DNA of 64,000 nt from Calliopsis andreniformis. Lineage: Eukaryota; Arthropoda; Insecta; Hymenoptera; Andrenidae. The notes beneath the pieces are model-generated. The model ran no database searches, had not been told where the DNA came from, and saw only the letters and a list, made by a program, of their open reading frames with translations. The stretch lies in the NCBI RefSeq assembly GCF_051401765.1, contig NW_027480463.1, forward strand, positions 682,001 through 746,000, in the 5' to 3' direction. Every line of letters begins with the position of its first letter. Within the stretch, counting starts at the first letter, position 1. This document shows, one piece after another, positions 1 to 13,144 of this stretch. A program made the translations under genes and the position numbers.

Positions 1-1469
1 AATCCTCAATCCTCAATCTTCAATCCTCAATACTCAATCTTCAATTCTCAATCCTCAATTCTCAATCCTCAATGCTCAATCCTCAATCGTCAATCCTCAA
101 TCCCCAATCCTCAATCTTCAATCCTCAATCGTCAGTCCTCAATCCGCAATCCTCAATCTTCAATCCTCAATACTCAATCTTCAATCCTCAATCCTCAATC
201 CTGAATCCTCAATCCTCAATCCTCAACCTTCAATCCTCAATACTCAATCTACAATCCTCAATACTCAATCCTCAATCCTCAATCCTCATTCTTCAATCCT
301 CAACACCCAATCCTCAATCTTCAATCCTCAATCCTCAATCCTCAATTATCAACCCTCAATCCTCAATCCTCAGACCTCAAACATCAATACTCAACCCTCA
401 GTCCTCGTCCTCAATCCACAACCCTCAATCCTCAATCCTCAATCTTCATTTCTCAATCATCAATCCTCAATCCTCAATCCTCAATCCTCAGTCCTCAAAC
501 CTCAATCCTGAATCCTCAATCCTGAATCCTCAATCTTCAGCCTTCAGTCCTCATCAATCAGTTGTCAATCCTCAGTCCTCAATAGAATATCATCAACTCA
601 CAGTTTTCAATACTCAATACTCAATCTGCAATCTTCAAATCTCTATCCACAAACATCAATTCTCATCACTCAAACCTCAACACTCAGTCTTCAATCCTCA
701 ATCCTCAATCCTCAATTCTCAACCCTCATTCTTCAATCCTCAATACCGAATCCTCAATCCTCAATCCTCAATCCTCGATCCTCATTCTTCAATCATCAAT
801 ATTCAATCTTCTATCCTCAATCCTCAATCCTCATTCTTCAATCCTCAACACCCAATCCTCAATCCTCAATCCTCAATCCTCAATCCTCAATCCTCATTCT
901 TCAATCCTCAACACCCAATCATCAATCTTCAATCATCAATCCTCAATCCTCAATCCTCAACCCTCAATCCTCAATCGCCAGGCTTGAATCCTCAATACTC
1001 AATCTTCAATCCTCGATCATCAATCCTCATTCCTCAACCCTAATTCTTCAACACTCAATACCCAATCCTCAATCTTCAATCCTCAATCCTCAATCCTCAA
1101 CTCTCAATCCTCAATCCTCAATCCTCAATCCTCAATGTTCAATCCTCAATACCCAATCCTCAATCCTCAATCCTCAATCCTCAATCCTCAATCCTCAATG
1201 TTCAATCCGCAATACCCAATCCTCAATCTTCAATCCGCAATCCTCAATCCTCAATCCGCAATCCTCAATCCTCAATCTTCAATCCTCAATCCTCAGTCCT
1301 CAATCCTCAATCCTCAATCCTCAAGCCTCAATCCTCAGTCCACAAACCACAAACCTGAATCCTCAATACTGAATACTCAATGTTCAGACCACAGTCCTCA
1401 ACATTCAGTTGTAAATTCACAATGCTCAACAGAATATCATCAATTCACAGTTTTCAATACTCAATACTC
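1..1469. repeat. Leading array segment, no close block copy in window
   Basis: Heptamers with a full module A at 581-690, a module A truncated after about 50 bp at 1429-1480, a CGTCCT 6-bp slip at 406-411, and a GCCAGG landmark at 977 that recurs 1,680 bp (exactly 240 units) later at 2657. I found no long near-identical copy of this segment elsewhere in the window. Nothing else is seen. Confidence 0.8.
581..690. repeat. Module A, full
   Basis: Type example: AATAGAATATCATCAA, CACAGTTTTCAATACTC, CAATCTGCAATCTTC, CTCTATCCACAAACATC and a CACTCAGTC end, over about 110 bp. A preamble CAGTTGTCAATCC lies just upstream (559). The tract keeps some TCAA rhythm but departs from the heptamer at many places. 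Confidence 0.9.
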
Positions 1470-1480
1470 AATGCTCATTC
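1429..1480. repeat. Module A, truncated
   Basis: Begins AACAGAATATC and is cut after CAATACTC, where the 2,684-bp block starts with CATTCCTCCC. The truncation point is therefore a block junction. Confidence 0.8.
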
Positions 1481-1624
1481 CTCCCATCTTCAATCATCAA
1501 TACTGAATCTTCAATCCTCAATCCTCAATCCTCAATGCTCAATCCTCAATCCTCAATATTCAACACTCATCCCTCAACCATCAATCCTCAATACTCAATC
1601 ATCAATCCTCAATTCTCAATACTC

Positions 1625-2014
1625 AATAGAATATCCTGAATTCTCATGGTCCAGTACTCAATCCACATTACTCAATAATCAAACCTCAATCCACAAACAT
1701 GAAATCTCAACACTCAATCCTCAACACTCAGACCTCTCTCCTCAATCCTCCATCCTCAACCCTCAATCCTCAAGCGCCAATGCTCAATCCTCAATCCTCA
1801 ACCCTCAATCCTCAGTCCTCAAACCTCAATCCCGAATCCACAATCCTGAATCCTCAATCTTCAGCCCTCAGTCCTCAAAAATCAATTGTCAATCCTCAAT
1901 ACTCAATAGAATATCATCAATTCACAGTTTTCAATACTCAATACTCAATCTGCAATCTTCAAATCTCTATCCACAAACATCAATTCTCATCATTCAACAC
2001 TCAACACTCAGTCC
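1625..2014. repeat. B-A cassette, 280-bp spacing
   Basis: Module B (CTCATGGT form, no hairpin) at 1625 and full module A at 1905, starts 280 bp apart. Confidence 0.85.
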
Positions 2015-3128
2015 CCAATCCTTAATCTTCAATCCTCAATCCTCAATCCTCAATCCTCGATCCTCAATCTTCAATCCTCAATAATCAATCTTCAATCCTC
2101 CATCCTCAATCCTCAATCCTCAATCCTCAATCCTCAATCTTCAATCCTCAACACCCAAACCTCAACCTGCAATCCTCAATTCTCAATCGTCAATTCTCAA
2201 TCCTCAATCCTCAATCCACAGACCTCAAACATCAATACTCAACACACAGTACTCGTCCTCAATCCACAACCCTCAATCCTCGATCCTCAATCTTCAATCA
2301 TCAATATTCAATCTTCAATCCTCAATCCTCAACCCTCAATACCCAATCCTCAATCTTCAATCCTCAATCCTCAATCCTCAATCCTCAATCCTCAATCCTC
2401 AATCTTCAATCCTCAATCCTCAATACTCAATACTCAATGCTCAATCCTCAACCTTCAATCCTCAATACTCAATCTTCAATCCTCAATCCTCAATCCTCGA
2501 TCCTCAATCCTCAATCCTCAAACCTCAATCTTCAATCCTCAATACTCAATCTTCAATCCTCAATATTCAATCCTCGATCCTCAATCCTCAATCCTCAATC
2601 CTCAATCTTCAATCCTCAATACTCAATCTTCAATCCTCCATCCACAATCCTCAATCGCCAGGCATGAATCCTCAATACTCAATCTTCAATCCTCGATCCT
2701 CAATCCTCGATCCTCAATCCTCAATCCTCAAACCTCAATCTTCAATCCTCAATACTCAATCTTCAATCCTCAATCCTCAATACTCGGTCCTCAATACTCA
2801 ATCGCCAGTCTCCAATCCTGAATACTCAATCTTCAATTCTCAATCCTCAATCCTCAATCCTCAATCCTCAATCCTCATTCTTCAATCCTCAATACCCAAT
2901 CCTCAATCTTCAATACTCAATCCTCAATCCTCAATACTCAATCCTCAATTCTCAATCCTCAATCCTCAATCTTCAATCCTCAATACTCAATCTTCTATCC
3001 ACAATTCTCAATCCTCAATCCTCAATCATCAATCCTCAATCATCAATCCTCAATCTTCAATACTCAATCCTCAACGCTCAATCGTCAATCCTCAATCCTC
3101 AACCATCAATCCTCAATTCTCAGTACTG

Positions 3129-3360
3129 AATAGAATATCCTGAATTCTCAGGATTCTATAGTCAAACCTAAATCCTCAACCCTCAGCCCTCATTCTCAAT
3201 CCTCAATCCACAATCTTCAAACCTCAATCCTCATTCCTCAGTCCTCAAACCTCAATTCTGAATCCTCAATCCTGCATCCTCAATCTTCAGCCCTCAGTCC
3301 TCAACAATCAGTTGTCAATCCTCAATCCCCAATAGAATATCCTCAACTCACAGTTTTCAA
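3129..3360. repeat. B plus truncated A cassette, 202-bp spacing
   Basis: Perfect-hairpin module B at 3129, followed by a module A cut after CAGTTTTCAA (3331-3360). Confidence 0.85.
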
Positions 3361-4308
3361 TCCTCAATCCTCAATCCTCATTCTTCAATCCTCAATACCC
3401 AATCTTCAATCTTCAATCCTCAATCCTCAATCCTCAATCCTCAATCCTCAATGTTCAATACGCAATACCCAATCCTCAATCGTCAATCCTCAATTCTCAA
3501 TCCTCAATCCTCAATCCTCAATCCTCAAGCTTCAATCCTCAATACTCAATCTTCAATCCTCAATCCTCAATCCTCAATTCTCAATCCTCATTCTTCAATC
3601 CTCATCACCCAAACCTCAATCTTCCATCCTCAATCCTCAATCCTCAATTCTCAATCCTCAATCCTTAATCCACAGACCTCAAACATCAGTACTCAACGCT
3701 CAGTCCTCGTCCTCAATCCACAACCCTCAATCCCCGATCCTCAATCTTCAATCATCAATATTCAATCTTCAATCCTCAATCCTCAATCCTCAATCCTCGA
3801 TCCTCAATCTTCAATCCTCAATACTCAATCTTCAATCCTCAATCCTCAATCCTCGGTCCTCAATCCTCAATCGTCAATCTCCAATCCTGAATACTCAATC
3901 CTCAATCCTCAATCCTCAATCCTCATTCTTCAACCCTCAATACCCAATCCTCAATCTTCAATCATCAATCCTCAATACTGAACTATCAATCCTCAATCCT
4001 CAGTCCTCAATCCTCAATTCTCAATTCTCAATCATCAGTCCTCAGACCTCAAACCTCAGTCCTCAAACCTCAGCCCTCATCCTCAATCCTCAATCCACAA
4101 TCCTCAAACCTCAATCCTCAACCGTCAGTCCTCGTCCTCAATCCTCAACCCTCAATCCTCATTCCTCCCATCTTCAAACATCAATACTGAATCTTCAATC
4201 CTCAATCCTCAACCCTCAGTGCTCAATCCTCTATCCTCAATATTCAACACTCATCCCTCAACCATCAATCCTCAATACTCAATCATCCATCCTCAATTCT
4301 CAATACTC

Positions 4309-4698
4309 AATAGAATATCCTGAATTCTCATGGTTCAGTACTCAATCCACAATATTCAATAATCAAATCTCAATCCACAAACATGAATTCTCAACACTCA
4401 ATCCTCAACACTCAGACCTCTCTCTTCAATCCTCCATCCTCAACCCTCAATTCTCAAGCGTCAATCCTCAATCCTCAATCCTCAACCCTCAATCCTCAGT
4501 CCTCAAACCTCAATCCCGAATCCACAATCCTGAATCCTCAATCTTCAGCCCTCAGTCCTCAAAAATCAATTGTCAATCCTCAATACTCAATAGAATATCA
4601 TCAATTCACAGTTTTCAATACTCAATACTCAATCTGCAATCTTCAAATCTCTATCCACAAACATCAATTCTCATCATTCAACACTCAACACTCAGTCC
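4309..4698. repeat. B-A cassette, 280-bp spacing
   Basis: Copy of the cassette at 1625, with CTCATGGTTCAG instead of CTCATGGTCCAG. Confidence 0.85.
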
Positions 4699-5812
4699 CC
4701 AATCCTTAATCTTCAATCCTCAATCCTCAATCCTCAATCCTCGATCCTCAATCTTCAATCCTCAATAATCAATCTTCAATCCTCCATCCTCAATCCTCAA
4801 TCCTCAATCCTCAATCCTCAATCTTCAATCCTCAACACCCACACCTCAACCTGCAATCCTCAATTCTCAATCGTCAATTCTCAATCCTCAATCCTCAATC
4901 CACAGACCTCAAACATCAATACTCAACACACAGTACTCGTCCTCAATCCACAACCCTCAATCCTCGATCCTCAATCTTCAATCATCAATATTCAATCTTC
5001 AATCCTCAATCCTCAACCCTCAATACCCAATCCTCAATCTTCAATCCTCAATCCTCAATCCTCAATCCTCAATCCTCAATCCTCAATCTTCAATCCTCAA
5101 TCCTCAATACTCAATACTCAATGCTCAATCCTCAACCTTCAATCCTCAATACTCAATCTTCAATCCTCAATCCTCAATCCTCGATCCTCAATCCTCAATC
5201 CTCAAACCTCAATCTTCAATCCTCAATACTCAATCTTCAATCCTCAATATTCAATCCTCGATCCTCAATCCTCAATCCTCAATCCTCAATCTTCAATCCT
5301 CAATACTCAATCTTCAATCCTCCATCCACAATCCTCAATCGCCAGGCATGAATCCTCAATACTCAATCTTCAATCCTCGATCCTCAATCCTCGATCCTCA
5401 ATCCTCAATCCTCAAACCTCAATCTTCAATCCTCAATACTCAATCTTCAATCCTCAATCCTCAATACTCGGTCCTCAATACTCAATCGCCAGTCTCCAAT
5501 CCTGAATACTCAATCTTCAATTCTCAATCCTCAATCCTCAATCCTCAATCCTCAATCCTCATTCTTCAATCCTCAATACCCAATCCTCAATCTTCAATAC
5601 TCAATCCTCAATCCTCAATACTCAATCCTCAATTCTCAATCCTCAATCCTCAATCTTCAATCCTCAATACTCAATCTTCTATCCACAATTCTCAATCCTC
5701 AATCCTCAATCATCAATCCTCAATCATCAATCCTCAATCTTCAATACTCAATCCTCAACGCTCAATCGTCAATCCTCAATCCTCAACCATCAATCCTCAA
5801 TTCTCAGTACTG

Positions 5813-6044
5813 AATAGAATATCCTGAATTCTCAGGATTCTATAGTCAAACCTAAATCCTCAACCCTCAGCCCTCATTCTCAATCCTCAATCCACAATCT
5901 TCAAACCTCAATCCTCATTCCTCAGTCCTCAAACCTCAATTCTGAATCCTCAATCCTGCATCCTCAATCTTCAGCCCTCAGTCCTCAACAATCAGTTGTC
6001 AATCCTCAATCCCCAATAGAATATCCTCAACTCACAGTTTTCAA
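5813..6044. repeat. B plus truncated A cassette
   Basis: Copy of 3129-3360; the hairpin is intact. Confidence 0.85.
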
Positions 6045-8108
6045 TCCTCAATCCTCAATCCTCATTCTTCAATCCTCAATACCCAATCTTCAATCTTCAA
6101 TCCTCAATCCTCAATCCTCAATCCTCAATCCTCAATGTTCAATACGCAATACCCAATCCTCAATCTTCAATCCTCAATTCTCAATCCTCAATCCTCAATC
6201 CTCAATCCTCAAGCTTCAATCCTCAATACTCAATCTTCAATCCTCAATCCTCAATCCTCAATTCTCAATCCTCATTCTTCAATCCTCATCACCCAAACCT
6301 CAATCTTCCATCCTCAATCCTCAATCCTCAATTCTCAATCCTCAATCCTTAATCCACAGACCTCAAACATCAGTACTCAACGCTCAGTCCTCGTCCTCAA
6401 TCCACAACCCTCAATCCCCGATCCTCAATCTTCAATCATCAATATTCAATCTTCAATCCTCAATCCTCAATCCTCAATCCTCGATCCTCAATCTTCAATC
6501 CTCAATTCTCTATCCTCAATCCTCAATCCTCAATCCTCGGTCCTCAATCCTCAATCGTCAACCTTCAATCCTCAATACTCAATCTGCAATCCTCAATCCT
6601 CAATCCCCAATCATCAAACCTCAATACTCAATCTTCAATCCTCAATCCTCATTCCTCAATCCTCAATCCTCAATCCCCAGTCATAAATACTCAATCTTCA
6701 ACCCTCAATCCTCATTCCTCAAACCTCAATCCTCAACGCTCAGTCCTCATCCTCAATTCTCAATTCTCAATTCTCAATACTCAATCCTCAATCTTCACTC
6801 CTCAATAATCAATCTCCAATCCTAAATCGTCAATCCCCAACCTTCAATCCTTAATCCTCAATCTTCTATTCTCAATGCTCAATCCTCAATCCTCAATCCT
6901 CAGTCCTCAATCCTCAATCCTCAATAATCCAACCTCAATCCTCAACCGTCAGTCCTCGTCCTCAATCCTCAAACCTCAATCCTCAATCCTCAATCTTCAA
7001 TCCTCAATCCTCAATCCTGAATCCCCAATCCTCAATTTTCAATCCACAATACGCAATCATCAATCCTCAATGCTCAATCCTCAATCCTCAATCCTCAATA
7101 CTCAATCCACAATCCTCAATCCTCAAACCTCAATCCTGAATCGTCAGTCCTCGTCCTCAATCCTCAACACTCAATCCTCAATCCTCAATCTTCACTCCTC
7201 AATAATCAATCTCCAATCCTAAATCGTCAATCCCCAACCTTCAATCCTTAATCCTCAATCTTCAATTCTCAATGCTCAATCCTCAATCCTCAATCCTCAA
7301 ACCTCAATCCTCAATCCTCAATCTTCAATCCTCAATCCTCAATCCTGAATCCCCAATCCTCAATTTTCAATCCTCAATACGCAATCTTCAATCCTCAATG
7401 CTCAATCCTCAATCCTCAATCCTCAGTCCTCAATGCACAATCCTCAATCCTCAAACCTCAATCCTCAATCGTCAGTCCTCGTCCTCAATCCTCAACACTC
7501 AATCCTCAATCCTCAATCTTCAATCATCAATACTCAGTCTTCAATCCTCAATCATCAATCTTCAATCATCAATCCTCAATTCTCACTCACCAATACCCAA
7601 TCCTCAATCGTCAATCCTCAATCCTCAACCCTCAGCCTTCAATCCTCAATACTCAATCTGCAATCCTCAATCCTCAATCCTCAATACTCAATCCTCAATC
7701 CACACTCATCAATCCTCATTCTTCAATCCTCAATACCCAATCCTCAATCTTCAATCCTCAATCCTCAATCCACAGTTCGCAATCCTCAATCCTCAGATCT
7801 CAGGCATCAATACTCAACCCTCAGTCCTCGTCCTCAATCCACAACCCTCAACACTCAATCCTCAATCTTCATTAATCAATATTCAACCTTCAATCCTCAA
7901 TCCTCATTCCTCAATCCTCAATCCTCAATCCTCAATGATCAATCCTCAACACCCAATCCTCAATCTTCAATCCTCAATCCTCAGCCCTCAATCCTCAATC
8001 CTCAATCCTCAATCCTCTGTCCTCAAACCTTAATCCTGAATCCTCAATTCTGAATCCTCAAGCTTCACCCCTCAGTCCTCAACAATCAGTTGTCAATCCT
8101 CAATCCTC

Positions 8109-8540
8109 AATAGAATATCATCAATTCACAGTTTTCAATACTCAATACTCAATCTGCAATCTTCAAACCTCTATCCACAAACATCAATTCTCATGACTCA
8201 ACCCTCAACACTCCGTCCCCAATCCTCAATCTTCAATCCTCAATCCTCAATCCTCAATCCCCAATCCTCAATTTTCAATCCTCAATACGCAATCTTCAAT
8301 CCTGAATGCTCAATCCTCAATCCTCAATCCTCAGTCCTCAATCCACAATCCTCAATCCTCAAACCTCAATCCTCAATCGTCAGTCCTCGTCCTCAACAAT
8401 CAGTTGTCATTCCTCAGTCCTCGATAGAATATCCTCAGTTCACAGCTTTCAATACTCAATACTCAATCTGCAATCGTCCAAACTGTATCCACAAACATCA
8501 ATTTTCATCACTCAACCCTCAGCACTCAGTCCTCGATATT
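8109..8540. repeat. A-A' cassette, 314-bp spacing
   Basis: Full module A at 8109 and variant A' at 8423. A' reads GATAGAATATCCTCAG, CACAGCTTTC and CCAAACTGTATCC, and ends CCTCGATATTC. Single CAGTTGTC preamble before A, at 8087. Confidence 0.87.
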
Positions 8541-9730
8541 CAATCCTCAATCCTCAATTCTCAATCCTCAATCCTCAATGCTCAATCCTCAATCCTCAAT
8601 CCTCAACCCTCAACCTTCAATCCTCAATACTCAATCTGCAATCCTCAATCCTCAATCCTCAATCCTCAATCCTCAATCCTCAATCTTCAATCCTCAATCC
8701 TCAATCCTCAATCCTCAATCCTCAGTCTTTAATCCTCAATAATCAATCTTCAATCCTCAATCCTCAGTCCTCAATCCTCAATCCTCAATCTTCAATCCTC
8801 AATACTCAATCTTCAATCCTCAATCCTCAATACTCAATCCCCAATCCACATTCTTCAATCCTCATTCTTCAATCCTCAATGCCCAATCGTCAATCTTCAA
8901 TCCTGCATCCTCAATCCTCAGTTCGCAATCCACAATCCTCAATCCTCAGATCTCAGGCATCAATTTCTCAACCCTCAGTCCTCGTCCTCAACCTACAACC
9001 CTCAATCCTCAATCCTCAATCTTCATTCATCAATATTCAACCTTCAATCCTCAATCCTCATTCCTCAATCCTCAATCCTCAATCCTCAATGTTCAATCCT
9101 CAACTCCCAATCCTCAATCCTCTATCTTCAATCATCAATACTCAACCTTCAATCCTCAATCCTCAATCTTCAGTCCTCAATCCTCAATTCGCACTCCTCA
9201 ATCTTCAATCCTCAATCCTCAATTCTCACTCCTCAATACTCAATCCTCAATCGTCAATCATCAATCCCCAAACCTCAATCTTCAAACGTCAATCCTCAAT
9301 CCTCAATCCTCAATCCTCAATCCTCAATCTTCAATCCTCAATACTCAATCTTCAATCCTCAATCCTCAATCCTTAATCCTCAATCCTCAATGCTCAATCC
9401 TCAATCTTCAATCCTCAATACTCAATCTTCAATCCTCAATCCTCAATCCTCAATCCTCAATCCTCAATGCTCAATCCTCAATCCTCAATCTTCAGTCATC
9501 AATACTCAATCTTCAATCCTCAATCCTCAATCCTCAACCCTCAGACCTCATCGTCAATCCTCAATTCTCAATCCTCAATCCTCAATCCTCAATCTTGAGT
9601 ACTCAATACTCAATGTGCAATCCTCAGCCCTCAGTCCTCAAACCTCAATTCTGAATCCTCAATACTCAATCTTCAATCCCCAATCCTCAGTCCTCAATAC
9701 TCAACCATCAATCCTCAATTCTCAATACTC

Positions 9731-10083
9731 AATAGAATATCCTGAATTCTCTGGATTCTATAATCAAACATCAATCCTCAACCCTCAGCCCTCATCCTCC
9801 ATCATCAATCCTCAATCCTCAATCCCCAATCATCAAACCTCAATACTCAATCTTCAATCCTCAATCCTCATTCCTCAATCCTCAATCCTCAATCCTCAGT
9901 CATAAATACTCAATCTTCAACCCTCAATCCTCATTCCTCTAACCTCAATCCTCAACCCTCAGTCCTCATCCTCAATTCTCAATTCTCAATTCTGAATCCT
10001 CAATCCTCAATCCTCAATCTTCACTCCTCAATAATCAATCTCCAATCCTAAATCGTCAATCCCCAACCTTCAATCCTTAATCC
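9731..10083. repeat. B-F cassette, 316-bp spacing
   Basis: Module B with one mismatch in the stem (TCTGG for TCAGG) and the F core CCTAAATCG at 10047. Confidence 0.88.
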
Positions 10084-10617
10084 TCAATCTTCAATTCTCA
10101 ATGCTCAATCCTCAATCCTCAATCCTCAGTCCTCAATCCTCAATCCTCAATAATCCAACCTCAATACTCAATCGTCAGTCCTCGTCCTCAATCCTCAACA
10201 CTCAATCCTCAATCCTCAATCGTCAATCATCAATACACAATCTTCAATCCTCAATCCTCAATACTCAATCCTCAATCCACATTCTTCAATCCTCATTCTT
10301 CAATCCTCAATGCCCAATCCTCAATCTTCAATCCTGCATCCTCAATCCTCAGTTCGCAATCCACAATCCTCAATCCTCAGATCTCAGGCATCAATACTCA
10401 ACCCTCAGTCCTCGTCCTCAACCTACAACCGTCAATCCTCAATCCTCAATCTTCATTCATCAATATTCAACCTTCAATCCTCAATCCTCATTCCTCAATC
10501 CTCAATCCTCAATCCTCAATGTTCAGTCCTCAACGCCCTATCCTCAATCCTCTATATTCAATCATCAATACTCAACCTTCAATCCTCAATCCTCAATCTT
10601 CAATCCTCAATCCTCAA

Positions 10618-12486
10618 TGCTCAATCCTCAATCCTCAATCCTCAGTACTCAATCCACAATCCTCAATCCTCAAACCTCAATCCTCAATCGTCAGTCCTCG
10701 TCCTCAATCCTCAACACTCAATCCTCAATCCTCAATCTTCAATCATCAATACTCAGTCTTCAATACTCTATCATCAATCTTCAATCCTCAATCCTCAATT
10801 CTCACTCTCCAATACTCAATCCTCAATCGTCAATCCTCAATCCTCAATCCTCAATCTTCAATCCTCAATACTCAATCTTCAGTCCTCAATCCTCAATCCT
10901 CAATCCTCAATGCTCAATCCTCAATCCTCAATCCTCAACCCTCAACCTTCAATCCTCAATACTCAATCTGCAATCCTCAATCCTCAATCCTCAATCCTCA
11001 ATCCTCAATCCTCAATCTTTAATCCACAATCCACAATCCTCAATCCTCAATCCTCAATCCTCACTCTTCAATCCTCAATCCTCAATCCTCAATCCTCAAT
11101 CCTCAATGCTCAATTCTCAATCCTCAACCTTCAATCATCAATACTCAATCTTCAATCCTCAATCCTCAATCCTCAACCCTCAGACCTCATCGTCAATCCT
11201 CAATTCTCAATCCTCAATCCTCAATCTTGAGTCCTCAATACTCAATGTGCAATCCTCAGTCCTCAGTCCTCAAACCTCAATTCTGAATCCTCAATACTCA
11301 ATCTTCAATCCTCAATCCTCAGTCCTCAATATTCAACCATCAATCCTCAATTCTCAATACTCAACAGAATATCCTGAATTCTCAGGATTCTATAATCAAA
11401 CCTCAATCCTCAACCCTCAGCCCTCATCCTCCATCATCAATCCTCAATCCTCAATCCCCAATCATCAAACCTCAATACTCAATCTTCAATCCTCAATCCT
11501 CATTCCTCAATCCTCAATCCTCAATCCTCAGTCATAAATACTCAATCTTCAACACTCAATCCTCATTCCTCAAACCTCAATCCTCAACCCTCAGTACTCA
11601 TCCTCAATTCTCAATTCTCAATACTCAATCCTCAATCCTCAATCCTCAATCTTCACTCCTCAATAATCAATCTCCAATCCTAAATCGTCAATCCCCAACC
11701 TTCAATCCTTAATCCTCAATCTTCAATCCTCAATGCTCAATCCTCAATCCTCAATCCTCAAACCTCAATCCTCAATCCTCAATCTTCAATCCTCAATCCT
11801 CAATCCTGAATCCCCAATCCTCAATTTTCAATCCTCAATACGCAATCTTCAATCCTCAATGCTCAATCCTCAATCCTCAATCCTCAGTCCTCAATCCACA
11901 ATCCTCAATCCTCAAACCTCAATCCTCAGTCGTCAGTCCTCGTCCTCAATCCTCAACACTCAATCCTCAATCCTCAATCTTCAATCATCAATACTCCGTC
12001 TTCAATACTCAATCATCAATCTTCAATCCTCAATCCTCAATTCTCACTCTCCAATACTCAATCCTCAATCGTCAATCCTCAATCCTCAATCCTCAATCTT
12101 CAATCCTCAATACTCAATCTTCAGTCCTCAATCCTCAATCCTCAATCCTCAATGCTCAATCCTCAATCCTCAATCCTCAACCCTCAACCTTCAATCGTCA
12201 ATACTCAATCTGCAATACTCAATCCTCAATCCTCAATCCTCAATCCTCAATCCTCAATCTTTAATCCACAATCCACAATCCTCAATCCTCAATCCTCAAT
12301 CCTCAATCTTTAATTCTCAACACTCAATCTTCAATCCTCAATCCTCAGTCCTCAATCCTCAATCCTCAATTCTCACTCCTCAATCTTCAATCCTCAATCC
12401 TCAATTCTCACTCCTCAATACTCAATCCTCAACCGTCAATCATCAATCCCCAAACCTCAATCTTCAAACCTCAATCCTCAATCCTC
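10618..12486. repeat. Mosaic segment between the two 5.46-kb copies
   Basis: Joined from pieces found elsewhere. About 10618-11030 matches 18779-19190 (offset 8,161). From about 11060 to the end it matches 23200-24630 (offset 12,143), including the B-F cassette at 11363 and the F core at 11679. It ends exactly where the second 5.46-kb copy begins. Confidence 0.85.
11363..11715. repeat. B-F cassette, 316-bp spacing
   Basis: Module B starts AACAG, so the outermost stem pair is lost; 10 bp remain. F core at 11679. Confidence 0.88.
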
Positions 12487-13144
12487 AATCTTCAATCCTC
12501 AATCCTCAATCCTCGATCCTCAATCCTCAATCCTCAAACCTCAATCTTCAATCCTCAATACTCAATCTTCAATCCTCAATATTCAATCCTCGATCCTCAA
12601 TCCTCAATCCTCAATCCTCAATCTTCAATCCTCAATACTCAATCTTCAATCCTCCATCCACAATCCTCAATCGCCAGGCATGAATCCTCAATACTCAATC
12701 TTCAATCCTCGATCCTCAATCCTCGATCCTCAATCCTCAATCCTCAAACCTCAATCTTCAATCCTCAATACTCAATCTTCAATCCTCAATCCTCAATACT
12801 CGGTCCTCAATACTCAATCGCCAGTCTCCAATCCTGAATACTCAATCTTCAATTCTCAATCCTCAATCCTCAATCCTCAATCCTCAATCCTCATTCTTCA
12901 ATCCTCAATACCCAATCCTCAATCTTCAATACTCAATCCTCAATCCTCAATACTCAATCCTCAATTCTCAATCCTCAATCCTCAATCTTCAATCCTCAAT
13001 ACTCAACCTTCTATCCACAATTCTCAATCCTCAATCCTCAATCATCAATCCTCAATCATCAATCCTCAATCTTCAATACTCAATCCTCAACGCTCAATCG
13101 TCAATCCTCAATCCTCAACCATCAATCCTCAATTCTCAGTACTG

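Larger units (their letters stand above)
1470..4153. repeat. Higher-order block, 2,684-bp tandem, copy 1
   Basis: First unit of a tandem pair with offset 2,684 bp. Matching markers are the TCATTCCTCCC start (1474 and 4158), module B (1625 and 4309), module A (1905 and 4589), GCCAGG (2657 and 5341), B plus truncated A (3129/3331 and 5813/6015) and a CGGTCCT unit (3854 and 6538). Homology with copy 2 fades after about 3876. Confidence 0.9.
4154..6560. repeat. Higher-order block, 2,684-bp tandem, copy 2
   Basis: Partial second unit, nearly identical to 1470-3876. Near the end two units differ (CAATACT CAATCTT in copy 1 against CAATTCT CTATCCT here) without changing length. Past about 6560 the sequence switches to the 7,332-bp family. 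Its right half, from 5155, is also part of that larger duplication. Confidence 0.88.
5155..10617. repeat. 5.46-kb block, 7,332-bp offset, copy 1
   Basis: Matches 12487-17949 at a constant offset of 7,332 bp, with only a handful of base differences noticed (for example CATTCCT at 9061 against CATTTCT at 16393). It holds B-truncated A (5813), F cores at 6821, 7218 and 10047, the A-A' cassette (8109) and the B-F cassette (9731). The constant offset means no net insertion or deletion separates the copies over 5.4 kb, which points to a recent event. Confidence 0.92.

Noticed and set aside
581..690. Module A as an inserted transposable element
   Set aside because: No terminal inverted repeats, no target-site duplication and no coding capacity are visible; it grades into heptamers at both ends and moves only with surrounding blocks.
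72..1043. Long open frame reading as NPQSSIL-type repeats, with many similar frames of 60-520 codons across the + strand
   Set aside because: The heptamer has no stop in any + frame. Overlapping frames are equally open, indels are tolerated, and no start has convincing upstream signals. None is reported as a gene.
3129..3170. Module B hairpin as an intrinsic transcription terminator
   Set aside because: The stem has no following T-run on either strand and no gene lies upstream.
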